In this document: positions 9,291 to 18,068 of the stretch, piece by piece
Position numbering within the stretch: the first letter of the stretch is position 1
How the letters are laid out: each line of letters opens with the position of its first letter
Assembly: GCF_025995235.1 (NCBI RefSeq)
Contig: NZ_BAPT01000036.1
Span: 1 to 64,000 of the forward strand
Length of the DNA: 64,000 bases
Source: Ameyamaea chiangmaiensis
Lineage (GTDB): Bacteria; Pseudomonadota; Alphaproteobacteria; Acetobacterales; Acetobacteraceae
Reading direction: 5' to 3'
Notes under the pieces: model-generated
Database searches by the model: none
Seen by the model: the letters and a program-made list of their open reading frames with translations, nothing else
What the model was told of the DNA's origin: nothing
Position numbers and translations under genes: made by a program

Positions 9291-11200
9291 GACCCCCCAG
9301 CCTCGACAAAGGGGCCCGGCGCGGGGACCAGCGTCACCACGCAGCCCCCGGAACCGAAGCCTGGGCGCACATGCACCCGGGTGCCCCACGGAAAGGATAC
9401 GCCCGACGATCTCGCGATCAGACGCTGGTGGCGTTCGTCGATCGTCCACGAATCAGAAGGCAGGGCAGAAGAAGGAAGCACGCCAGTCACGCCAGTTTCA
9501 CACAGCTCAACGCTTAGTCCTAAAACACTCATGGAGCCTATAGAGCCCGTCAATGTCGTGTCGGTTTTATCACGCAGATATGCAAATATGTGACGGTCGG
9601 CCAGCGCGCGCATCGCGTCCTGCCCGGCGCGCTCCCGCGCATTGAGGTGCGCTGCCAACGCCGCCCCGTCCGACCGGTCCGCGTCAACCGGGGCGAGACC
9701 CGCGAGGACGTGAAACAGGGCACGCTGCACCACCAGATCGGCATAGCGTCGGATCGGGCTTGTGGCATGGGTATAGACCTTCAGCCCCAACCCGGCATGG
9801 CGGCCGGGCACGGCCGCGTAGGTAGCACGCGCCTGCGCCCGCAGGAGCAACGCCTGCACCGCCGGGTCGTCATCGGAGCCCCGGGCCAGCGCCGTCATGT
9901 CGGCCCATGTCAGCGTCCGTTCGCTGTCCGCCCAGCGGCCCAACCCGGCCAGTGCACGCGCCAGCCCGCGCCGCCGGTGCGGTGAGGGCAACGGATGATG
10001 CCGGAACATCGCCGTTCCACCGCCGGCATCGGACAGGCACCGCGCGATCACCGCATTGACCGCAACCATCAGGCGTTCGATCACACCGTGCGTCCGCAGC
10101 CGGGGGCGTCGGCACGGGCGAAAACCGCCGGGCGCGCCGGGTTCCGGCACGAACGTGATCTCCCGCGCGGCCAGACCAAGCGCGCCGCGTTCGCGCTCCG
10201 ACGCCTGCAGGACCGCGTCGACGGCCCGAAGCGCCTGCAGCGACGCGTCGATCGGGGCCGATCCGGACGTGGTGCCGTCCAGAACGGCCTCCGCCATCTC
10301 GTAGGTCAGCCGACGCGCGCTGCGAATCCAGCCGCGACCGATCCTGCGTTCGGTCGTCTGCCCGGCGGTATCGAAACACAACTCGACGAACAGGCAGGGC
10401 CGGTCAGCGCCGGGCCGGAGCGAGCACAGGTCGTCGGACAGGCGAGCGGGCAACATCGGCACGACCTGACCCGGCCCATACAGCGACTGCCCGCGCTCCC
10501 GCGCCGCCTGGTCGAGCGGTGAGCCCGGCGCAACGTGACGGGCGACATCCGCGATGGCCACCATGGCCCGCAGACCCGTCGCCGTGCGGGTCGCCCAGAC
10601 CGCGTCGTCGAAGTCCTGCGCGTCCGTCCCGTCGATGGTCACGAACGGCAGGTCACGCAAATCCGCTTCATCCTCGGTCGGGCCATGTGGCAGGACACAG
10701 GCCCCGGCGTCGGCCAGCGCCTGGGGGCAAAAGGCCACAGGCAAGCCGTGAGCGGCAAACAGCGCGCAGGCATCAAGGTCGGGTGTCGTGCCGGACGCCT
10801 GTTCCAGACGGCCAAGCACCCAGGCGTCCATCCGCTTCGCCTGCCGCTCGCCCAGCCGGACCAGCACCACGTCACCGGGTGCGAGCGTCGATGCGAACGG
10901 CCCCCGAAGTCCCACACGCCCCGCAAAACTGTCGTCGAGAAGCCTGGCACCCCTCCCGCCGGGCAGAACCAGCGCACGGGCGGTGGCGGGAATCCGACCG
11001 CCCGACCGGATCCGCGCGGCCCAGACCGGCGCGACCTCACCCGACAGGACTAGCCCGCGCAGGTGGTGCAGGAATCGGGTGCCCCCCGTCACGCCCAGTT
11101 GCCGGGCCAGGTCGGACAGCGACAGCGACTCCGGGGCGTCGCGCAGGCACGCCACGACCGCCGCCCCATCCGGCAGCCCCGAGGCCGGGTCGCCTGTCAC
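9287..11200 (-). CDS. rnr: Ribonuclease R / RNase II family exoribonuclease
   Basis: 637 residues, shorter than typical RNase R (about 750-800). A winged-helix N-terminus (about 10-60) and a cold-shock-like region lead into the RNB catalytic domain with the metal-binding DGTDAQDFDDAV motif near residue 190. A C-terminal S1-like domain follows about residue 545. It degrades structured RNA 3' to 5'. The start is GTG. The stretch encoding the start of the S1 domain (about 9450-9600) is visibly AT-richer with different codon use than the rest. The next gene's start overlaps the stop. Confidence 0.9.
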   Translation of the reverse strand: MTGDPASGLPDGAAVVACLRDAPESLSLSDLARQLGVTGGTRFLHHLRGLVLSGEVAPVWAARIRSGGRIPATARALVLPGGRGARLLDDSFAGRVGLRGPFASTLAPGDVVLVRLGERQAKRMDAWVLGRLEQASGTTPDLDACALFAAHGLPVAFCPQALADAGACVLPHGPTEDEADLRDLPFVTIDGTDAQDFDDAVWATRTATGLRAMVAIADVARHVAPGSPLDQAARERGQSLYGPGQVVPMLPARLSDDLCSLRPGADRPCLFVELCFDTAGQTTERRIGRGWIRSARRLTYEMAEAVLDGTTSGSAPIDASLQALRAVDAVLQASERERGALGLAAREITFVPEPGAPGGFRPCRRPRLRTHGVIERLMVAVNAVIARCLSDAGGGTAMFRHHPLPSPHRRRGLARALAGLGRWADSERTLTWADMTALARGSDDDPAVQALLLRAQARATYAAVPGRHAGLGLKVYTHATSPIRRYADLVVQRALFHVLAGLAPVDADRSDGAALAAHLNARERAGQDAMRALADRHIFAYLRDKTDTTLTGSIGSMSVLGLSVELCETGVTGVLPSSALPSDSWTIDERHQRLIARSSGVSFPWGTRVHVRPGFGSGGCVVTLVPAPGPFVEAGGS

Positions 11201-11243
11201 GGCCGGCTACCGGGCGGTCGCGGGAGGGGGCGCGCGGCGCCGA

Positions 11244-13988
11244 TCAGTCGGCCGCGACGGTCTTGCGGGCGCGCGGCGTGGCCTTGGCGGCGGCCATCTT
11301 GCCCGCCGCCGCTTTCGTGGACGTGGCTTTCCTGGCCGTCGCTTTGGCAGGCGCGGCTTTCGAGGACGTGGCTTTCGTCGCTGCGGCCTTTTTAGGCGCC
11401 GATTTCACGCCGTCCTCGCCCGTGGCGGCCGCCTTGGCCGTCTTGGGCTTGGCTTTCACCGCCGCCTTCTTGCCCTTGGCCTTCAGCGGTTTGCCCTTCT
11501 CGGTCAGCAGCGCAACCATCTCGTCGAGGGTGACGTCGTCCATCGCACGGTCGCGCGGCAGGGTCGCCACCACCTGACCATGCTGGGCATACGGCCCGAA
11601 ACGCCCCTTGCGCACCAGCACCGGCTCGCCGTCCTTGGGGTGTGCACCCAGCGTGCGGATCGAGGCGAGCTTGCGCGCCAGTACGTCGACGGCCCGGTTC
11701 AGCCCGACCGTCAGCACGTCGTCGTCCTTGTCGAGCGAACCGAAGATCGCCCCCATCTTCACGAACGGCCCGAAACGGCCCAGCCCGGCCTCGATCGGCT
11801 CGCCCGTCTCGGGGTGCAGCCCCACCAGACGCGGCAGCGACAGCAAGCCCACCGCCTGTTCGAGCGTGATCTTATCGCCCTCGATTCCCTTGGGGATCGT
11901 GGTGCGGCGCGGCTTGGACTTCTTGTCCTCGGGATTGGGCTCGCCCTGCTGGACATACAGGCCCCACGGGCCGCGCCGGACGGTCACGTCCTCGCCGCTC
12001 GCCGGGTCTTGGCCGAGAACCCGCATGCCGTCCTTGAGCATGTCCGCGCCGTCGCCCTCGGAGCCGTCGACGACCAGACGGCGGGTGAACTGGCAGGTCG
12101 GATAGTTCGAACAGCCGATAAACGCGCCGTATTTCCCGAGCTTGAGCCCAAGCCGCCCGGTGCCGCAGGCGGTGCAGACACGCGGGTCGGACCCGTCGGA
12201 GGGCGCGGGGAAGAAATGCGGGCCCAGATCCTCGTCCAGCGCCGAGATGACGTCGGAGATCTTCAGGTCCTTGGTCTGGTCGACGGCGTGCGAGAAATCG
12301 CGCCAGAACGCGGCCATGACGTCGTGCCAGTCCACCCGGCCATCGGAGATCTCGTCGAGCTGTTCCTCCAGCCCGGCGGTGAACTGCGTATCGACATAGC
12401 GCTCGAAGAACGAGACCAGGAAGGCCGTGACCAGACGGCCGCGATCCTCGGGCACGAAACGCCGGGCCTCGAGCCGCACGTAATTGCGGTCGCGCAGCAC
12501 CGTCAGGATCGAGGCATAGGTCGAGGGACGGCCGATGCCGATCTCTTCCATCTTCTTGACCAGCGACGCCTCGGAATAGCGCGGCGGGGGCTGGGTGAAA
12601 TGCTGGTCGGCCGCGACGTCGCCACCCTTGAGCGCATCCTGCTCGCGCATCGGGGGCAGCATGCGGCTTTCGTCGTCGTCGGCGTCCGAGTCGTCGCGCC
12701 CCTCGGTGTACAGCTTGAGGAAGCCATCGAACGCGACGATCGAGCCGGTCGCGCGCAGCACCAGGTTCCCGCCCGGATTGGCGACGTCGACGGCGACCTG
12801 GTCCAGTTCGGCCGACTGCATCTGGCTCGCGACCGCGCGCTTCCAGATCAATTCGTACAGACGGCGCTGCTCGTCGTTCAGATGACGCGCGACCGAGGCC
12901 GGCGTACGGCTGACGTCGGTCGGACGCACCGCCTCGTGCGCCTCCTGCGCGTTGCGGGCCTTGGTGGCGTAGTGCCGTGGCGACCCGGGGAGGTATTGCG
13001 GGCCGAACTCCGTGCCGATATGGCCGCGGATGGCCGCGATCGCCTCGGACGCCATCTGGACGCCGTCGGTTCGCATATAGGTGATCAGACCGGCCGTCTC
13101 GCCGCCGATGTCGATGCCTTCATACAGCTGCTGGGCCGTGCGCATGGTCGCCTGCGCGCCCATGCCGAGCTTGCGCGACGCTTCCTGCTGCAGGGTCGAC
13201 GTCGTGAACGGCGGCGGCGGATTGCGTTTGACCTTGCGGCGCTCGACGCTGCGGACAGCGAAGGTCGACGCCGAGATCGCGTCGCGTGCGGAGAAGGCTT
13301 TCGCCTCCGTGTCCAGATCGAACTGGTCGAGCTTGTGGCCGTCGAGATGGGTCAGACGCGCGGTGAAGGTCGCGCCGCCCGGCGTGGTGAAGCGACTGGT
13401 GACGGTCCAGTACTCGCGCGGGCGAAAGACCTCGATCTCCGCCTCACGCTCACAGATCAGGCGAAGGGCGACGGACTGCACACGGCCCGCGCTGCGCGAG
13501 CCGGGAAGCTTGCGCCAAAGCACCGGCGAGAGGGTGAAGCCCACAAGGTAGTCCAGCGCGCGGCGGGCCAGATACGCCTCGATCAGCGGCTGGTCGAGGT
13601 CGCGTGGGGCGGCCATGGCGGCCTTGACCGCGCTCTTGGTGATTTCGTTAAACGTCACGCGCTGGACGTCGATCCCCTTGAGCAGGTTCTTCTCCGCCAG
13701 AACGGCGCGAACATGCCACGAGATCGCCTCGCCCTCGCGATCGGGGTCAGTCGCCAGATACAGGTGGCGGGCACCCTTCAGCGCCTTGGCGATCGCCGCG
13801 ATCTGCCGGGAGCCCCGTTCGTCGGACTGCCAGTCCATGGCGAAATTCTCGTCCGGCCGGACGCTGCCGTCCTTGGGCGGCAGATCGCGCACGTGACCGA
13901 ACGAGGCCAGGACCGTGTAGCCATCGCCCAGATACTTGTTGATCGTCTTGGCCTTCGCGGGCGATTCGACAACAACGACGTCGGTCAT
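11244..13988 (-). CDS. topA: DNA topoisomerase I
   Basis: 914 residues. The Toprim domain is at the N-terminus (VVESPAKAKTI, DPDREGEAISW), the active-site tyrosine lies in LITYMRTDG, and one four-cysteine zinc site (CTACG ... GCSNYPTC) sits near residue 600. Several topoisomerase C-terminal repeats (FGPYAQ-type) follow. The last about 75 residues are a Lys/Ala repeat tail resembling histone H1 tails. The enzyme relaxes negative supercoils. It follows dprA by 39 bases, the usual alphaproteobacterial order. Confidence 0.97.
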   Translation of the reverse strand: MTDVVVVESPAKAKTINKYLGDGYTVLASFGHVRDLPPKDGSVRPDENFAMDWQSDERGSRQIAAIAKALKGARHLYLATDPDREGEAISWHVRAVLAEKNLLKGIDVQRVTFNEITKSAVKAAMAAPRDLDQPLIEAYLARRALDYLVGFTLSPVLWRKLPGSRSAGRVQSVALRLICEREAEIEVFRPREYWTVTSRFTTPGGATFTARLTHLDGHKLDQFDLDTEAKAFSARDAISASTFAVRSVERRKVKRNPPPPFTTSTLQQEASRKLGMGAQATMRTAQQLYEGIDIGGETAGLITYMRTDGVQMASEAIAAIRGHIGTEFGPQYLPGSPRHYATKARNAQEAHEAVRPTDVSRTPASVARHLNDEQRRLYELIWKRAVASQMQSAELDQVAVDVANPGGNLVLRATGSIVAFDGFLKLYTEGRDDSDADDDESRMLPPMREQDALKGGDVAADQHFTQPPPRYSEASLVKKMEEIGIGRPSTYASILTVLRDRNYVRLEARRFVPEDRGRLVTAFLVSFFERYVDTQFTAGLEEQLDEISDGRVDWHDVMAAFWRDFSHAVDQTKDLKISDVISALDEDLGPHFFPAPSDGSDPRVCTACGTGRLGLKLGKYGAFIGCSNYPTCQFTRRLVVDGSEGDGADMLKDGMRVLGQDPASGEDVTVRRGPWGLYVQQGEPNPEDKKSKPRRTTIPKGIEGDKITLEQAVGLLSLPRLVGLHPETGEPIEAGLGRFGPFVKMGAIFGSLDKDDDVLTVGLNRAVDVLARKLASIRTLGAHPKDGEPVLVRKGRFGPYAQHGQVVATLPRDRAMDDVTLDEMVALLTEKGKPLKAKGKKAAVKAKPKTAKAAATGEDGVKSAPKKAAATKATSSKAAPAKATARKATSTKAAAGKMAAAKATPRARKTVAAD

Positions 13989-14027
13989 CTTCTCTCCAGA
14001 CCCGGGCCCTGGGCGCGGACCTTATTC

Positions 14028-15167
14028 TTATGTCGGGGTGGCCACCACGGCGGCACCTCCCGGGGCGAACGCGCACAGCCCCGCCAATTCCAGTTCGGTC
14101 AGCCGCGCCAGCACGAACGGAATCGAGAACTGGCAGCGCCGCGCAAGCTCGTCAACCGGCATCGGCGCAAATGACAACAGCGCGCGCAACACGTCTCTCT
14201 GCCGCGTGGCCTCAGCGTTTGATACATCCCACGGCATATCAGGCTCCGCGAACCCGCCCGGAAACAGGGCCGGATGCAGGCTTTCGGGCAGCGTGCGCAG
14301 GACGTCGGCCCCGTCCTCCACCAATGTCGCGCCGTGTCGCAACAGGTCGTTGCTGCCGCGCGCACGCGGATCGAGCGGCGATCCGGGCACCGCATACAGC
14401 ACGCGATCGTACGCCAGTGCCAGCCGCGCCGTGATCAGCGTGCCCGACCGCAACGCGGCCTCCACCACCACACAGCCGAGCGACAGGCCCGCGATGATCC
14501 GGTTACGTCCCGGGAAATGTCGGCTCTGCGGCGTCGTGCCCAGAGGGGCCTCGGTCACCACGACGCCACACGCGCCGATCTCGGCCTGCAGATCGGCATG
14601 CTCGGGCGGGTAGACACGATCCAGGCCACCGGCCACGGCGGCGACCGTCACTCCCGGCACGCCGCCCTCACGCATAGCGAGCGCCCCGCGATGGGCTGCG
14701 GCGTCGATCCCGCGTGCCAGTCCCGACACGATGCCGACCCCGCGCGCCGCCAGGTCAGCCGCCAGCGACTCGGCCACGCGCATACCCGCCGCCGACGCGT
14801 TGCGCGCGCCGACAATGCCGACATGGCGTCGCGACAGCAGCGCGGCATCGCCCAGTACAGACAGAACTGACGGCGCATCCGGAATCGCCGCCAGGGTTTC
14901 GGGATACAAACGATCCCCCAGCAGCAGTATCCGGCCGCCCAGCGCCTGCGTGGCGGCGATCTCGTCTTCTATCTGTGCCGTGGTCGGCACGCGAAGCGCG
15001 CGACCCAACCCGGCCTTGCGGGCCTTGTCGGGCACGGCGGCCAGCGCGGCCTCCGGAGTGTCGAATTCGCGCAGCAGACGGCGATAGGTGCGCGGACCCA
15101 CGTTTTCGGTCCGTGCGAGGCGCAGATACGCGGCCAGCCGGGGTCCGGCCGGCGGGCCGCCCGTCAT
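14028..15167 (-). CDS. dprA: DNA-processing protein DprA
   Basis: 379 residues. The N-terminal helical (SAM-like) region is followed by the Rossmann fold with GIVGARNASAAG and GIVSGLARGIDAAAH, and a winged-helix C-terminus (about 300-370). DprA loads RecA on incoming single-stranded DNA during natural transformation. The start overlaps the plsY stop by four bases, so the two are translationally coupled. Confidence 0.95.
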   Translation of the reverse strand: MTGGPPAGPRLAAYLRLARTENVGPRTYRRLLREFDTPEAALAAVPDKARKAGLGRALRVPTTAQIEDEIAATQALGGRILLLGDRLYPETLAAIPDAPSVLSVLGDAALLSRRHVGIVGARNASAAGMRVAESLAADLAARGVGIVSGLARGIDAAAHRGALAMREGGVPGVTVAAVAGGLDRVYPPEHADLQAEIGACGVVVTEAPLGTTPQSRHFPGRNRIIAGLSLGCVVVEAALRSGTLITARLALAYDRVLYAVPGSPLDPRARGSNDLLRHGATLVEDGADVLRTLPESLHPALFPGGFAEPDMPWDVSNAEATRQRDVLRALLSFAPMPVDELARRCQFSIPFVLARLTELELAGLCAFAPGGAAVVATPT

Positions 15168-15802
15168 CGGCCGCCGATCCGCGATTCCTGACCGGCGAGC
15201 AGGCGACGGATATTGGCGTGATGGCGCGCCAGAACCAGCAGCGCGATGACAAAGCCCGCCAGCGCGACCGGGGAGCCGAACCCTTCACCACGCAACGGGG
15301 CCAGCATCCACGGCATCGCCACGAACGCCGCCAGCGCCCCGGCCGAGGAGATCCGGCTCAGCCGCGCCACCGCCAGCCAGATGACGCAGCACAGCAGGCC
15401 CGTGATCGGCGACAGCGCCAGCACGGCGCCCAGACCGGTCGCCACCCCCTTGCCGCCGCGAAACTTCAGCCAGATCGGGAAACAATGCCCCACGACCACC
15501 GCGACGGCGGCGAACGCCTCGGCCCGCGCGGCGAACAGCGGGGCCACGGCCAACGCGACCAGAACCGCGACCGCGCCCTTGAGGGCATCAAGCGCCAGCG
15601 TCGCCGCCGCAAGACCCCGCCGCCCGGTGCGCAGGACATTCGTCGCCCCGATATTGCCCGAGCCGATGCTGCGCAGGTCACCGGCACCGTAATACCGGGT
15701 CAGCAGCAACCCGAACGGAATGCTGCCCAGCACATAGCCCAGCAGTGTCAGGCCCAGCAGAAGCGGGATCATCCCGTCCGAAAACGTGCTGACCAGCCTC
15801 AT
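15164..15802 (-). CDS. plsY: Acyl-phosphate glycerol-3-phosphate acyltransferase PlsY
   Basis: 212 residues with about six membrane helices. The PlsY motifs are intact: GSGNIGATNVLRTG near 47-60 and GHCFPIWLKFRGGKGVAT near 105-122. It makes lysophosphatidic acid from acyl phosphate, the first step of phospholipid synthesis. The start at 15802 overlaps the pyrC stop (ATGA). Further in-frame upstream sequence is just the pyrC coding region in another frame. Confidence 0.95.
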   Translation of the reverse strand: MRLVSTFSDGMIPLLLGLTLLGYVLGSIPFGLLLTRYYGAGDLRSIGSGNIGATNVLRTGRRGLAAATLALDALKGAVAVLVALAVAPLFAARAEAFAAVAVVVGHCFPIWLKFRGGKGVATGLGAVLALSPITGLLCCVIWLAVARLSRISSAGALAAFVAMPWMLAPLRGEGFGSPVALAGFVIALLVLARHHANIRRLLAGQESRIGGR

Positions 15803-17094
15803 CCGACGGCCCCTCCACCGAACACGCACCGACCGGCCTTGTAGGTCGCAAGCACCCGTCCCTCCAGCGCGCGGCCGTCGAACGGGGTGTTCTGCGCCCG
15901 TCCTGGCATGCCGCCGGCCACGACCTGCCAGGCACGCTCGGCGTCGAACAGGCACAGATCGGCAACGGCGCCCTCGGCCAGCCGCCCGGCCGCGCTGCCG
16001 ATCAGACGCGCGGGCCCAACCGTCAGCAGCCGCAGCGCGTCGGGCAGCGACAACGCCCCGCCATGCACCTGCGCCAGGGTCACGCCCAGCAACGTCGCAA
16101 GACCCGTGCCCCCGGCCGCCGCCTGCGCAAACGGAAAGCGTTTGTCGTCGGCATCCCACGGCGCATGATCGGAGGCGATCGCATCGATCGTGCCGTCGGC
16201 CAGCGCGGCCACCACCGCCTGCCGGTCCGCTTCGGCCCGCAGCGGCGGCGACAGCTTGGCATAGGTGCGGAAGTCGCCGATCGCCGTTTCGTTCAGGTCG
16301 AAATAGGGGGGGGCCGTGTCGCAGGTCACCGCGATGCCCCGCGCCTTGGCCGCGCGGATCAGCGCCAGCCCCTCCGCCGTCGAGACATGCCCGAAATGCA
16401 GCCGCCCGCGCGTCATCTCCGCCAGCCGGATGTCGCGCGCGATCATGATCGCCTCGGCCGCCAGCGGAATCGACGGCAGGCCCAGCCGGGTGGCCAGTTC
16501 GCCTTCGGTTGCGCACCCGCCACGCGCCAGCGACGGCTCCTCCGGGTGTTGCACCACCATCGCCCCAAAGCCACGGGCATAAGACAGGATCGTGCGCATC
16601 GTCCGCGCGTCGGCGATCGCCTGCGTGCCGTCGGTGAACGCGATGGCCCCGGCTTCGCGCAGCAGCCCGATCTCGGCCATTTCCTTGCCCGCGCAACCAC
16701 GCGTGGCCGCACCGTAGGGCAGGATCGAAATCGCGCCCGTTTCGTCGCCGCGCTGGCGCAGAAGACGCACCAGCGCCGGATCGTCGATCGCCGGCAGGCT
16801 GTTGGGCAGGACGGCCATCGTCGTGACCCCCCCGGCCGAGGCCGCGCGCGCGGCCGACGCCACCGTCTCGCGATATTCGTAACCCGGCTCGCCGATCGCC
16901 ACGCGCATGTCGACCAGCCCCGGACACAGAACGGCACCGCCGCCCTGCACGACGGCCGCCCCCTCCGGCGTGCCCTCGGCCTGCGGCGTGTCGAGACCCG
17001 CGATGACGCCGTCGCGCACCAGAAGACGCCCGGGACGGTCCAGACCGCCGTCCGGGTCGATCAGGCGCACGTTTTCGAACACGATGGTGGTCAT
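15799..17094 (-). CDS. pyrC: Dihydroorotase-like protein, probably non-catalytic
   Basis: 431 residues of the type I dihydroorotase/allantoinase fold (amidohydrolase). The expected metal pair HxH after GLVDM is replaced (DMRVAIGEPG), and the expected TPHH histidines read TAPPY. The LHFGHVSTAE histidine and the SDHAP aspartate remain. With two ligand positions lost it should not bind the metal pair and is best read as the inactive PyrC' type that scaffolds class A aspartate carbamoyltransferase, as in pseudomonads. Start overlaps pyrB stop (ATGA). A true dihydroorotase would then be encoded elsewhere. Confidence 0.85.
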   Translation of the reverse strand: MTTIVFENVRLIDPDGGLDRPGRLLVRDGVIAGLDTPQAEGTPEGAAVVQGGGAVLCPGLVDMRVAIGEPGYEYRETVASAARAASAGGVTTMAVLPNSLPAIDDPALVRLLRQRGDETGAISILPYGAATRGCAGKEMAEIGLLREAGAIAFTDGTQAIADARTMRTILSYARGFGAMVVQHPEEPSLARGGCATEGELATRLGLPSIPLAAEAIMIARDIRLAEMTRGRLHFGHVSTAEGLALIRAAKARGIAVTCDTAPPYFDLNETAIGDFRTYAKLSPPLRAEADRQAVVAALADGTIDAIASDHAPWDADDKRFPFAQAAAGGTGLATLLGVTLAQVHGGALSLPDALRLLTVGPARLIGSAAGRLAEGAVADLCLFDAERAWQVVAGGMPGRAQNTPFDGRALEGRVLATYKAGRCVFGGGAVG

Positions 17095-18068
17095 GCGGTG
17101 GCACTCCCGCGCGCCAGACGATCGAGGACGGCCATGCGCACCGCGACCCCCATCTCCACCTGTTCGGCAATCACGCTCTGGTCCGAATCCGCGACACCCG
17201 ACGCGATCTCCACCCCCCGGTTCATCGGGCCGGGATGCATGACCAGCGCGCCGGGACGGGCCAGCGACAGGCGCCTGGCGTCCAGTCCGAAGAAACTGAA
17301 ATACTCGCGCGCGCTCGGCACGACACCGCCCGTCATACGTTCGCGCTGGATTCGCAGCATCATCACCACGTCCACGCCGTCGAGGCCCTCTTCCATCGTG
17401 TGGAAGATCTCGACCCCCAGGCTCGCAATCGCGCCGGGCACCAGTGTCGGCGGCCCCACGACGCGCACCCGGCTGCCCATCGCGGTCAGCAGATGGATGT
17501 TCGATCGCGCGACGCGCGAATTGGCGACATCCCCGCAAATGGCCACCGTCAGCCCGGTCAGGCTACTGTAATGACGGCGGATGGTCAGCGCATCGAGCAA
17601 CGCCTGCGTCGGGTGCTCGTGCGTGCCGTCACCCGCATTGATCACCGCGGCCTCGACCTTGCGGGCCAGAAGCGCCGGCGCGCCGGACTGCGCGTGGCGC
17701 ACCACCAGCAGGTCGGTGCGCATGGCGTTCAGCGTCGCCGCCGTGTCCAGCAGCGTCTCGCCCTTGTTCACCGACGAGGTCGCGACGGTCATGTTCACCA
17801 CGTCCGCGCCCAGCCGCTTGCCGGCAATCTCGAACGACGTGCGGGTACGCGTGCTGTCTTCGAAAAACAGGTTGATGACGGTCCGCCCGCGCAGCAGTTC
17901 GCGCGGGGTTTTGCGCGAACGGTTCAGCAGGGCATAGCTTTCGGCAAGATCGAGAAACGGCTCGATCCGCGTCGGATGCATGCCCTGAAGGCCCAGAAGA
18001 TGCCGCTCGGACGGTGCGAAGAATCGCGGCGCGCCGGTGCCTCGCCCGGGCGCGCGTCCGTCAACCAT
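17091..18068 (-). CDS. pyrB: Aspartate carbamoyltransferase catalytic subunit
   Basis: 325 residues. The carbamoyl-phosphate binding motif FEDSTRTRTSFE lies near 69-80 and HPTQALLD near 150. It condenses carbamoyl phosphate with aspartate in pyrimidine synthesis. The N-terminal extension of about 15 residues before the conserved RHLLGLQGM is typical of class A enzymes that pair with PyrC or PyrC'. Its ATG lies inside the last codons of gltX (8-base overlap), an unusual coupling of tRNA charging with pyrimidine synthesis. Confidence 0.96.
   Translation of the reverse strand: MVDGRAPGRGTGAPRFFAPSERHLLGLQGMHPTRIEPFLDLAESYALLNRSRKTPRELLRGRTVINLFFEDSTRTRTSFEIAGKRLGADVVNMTVATSSVNKGETLLDTAATLNAMRTDLLVVRHAQSGAPALLARKVEAAVINAGDGTHEHPTQALLDALTIRRHYSSLTGLTVAICGDVANSRVARSNIHLLTAMGSRVRVVGPPTLVPGAIASLGVEIFHTMEEGLDGVDVVMMLRIQRERMTGGVVPSAREYFSFFGLDARRLSLARPGALVMHPGPMNRGVEIASGVADSDQSVIAEQVEMGVAVRMAVLDRLARGSATA

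Noticed and set aside
10788..14174. A 1128-residue open frame opposite topA and rnr
   Set aside because: It is the mirror of a GC-rich gene. Composition is Arg/Gly/His/Ala-heavy, no domain is visible, and the opposite strand has an unmistakable topoisomerase.
15803..17170. In-frame upstream extension of plsY to 17170
   Set aside because: It runs through pyrC in another frame and has no PlsY-like content; the start at 15802 overlaps the pyrC stop as expected.
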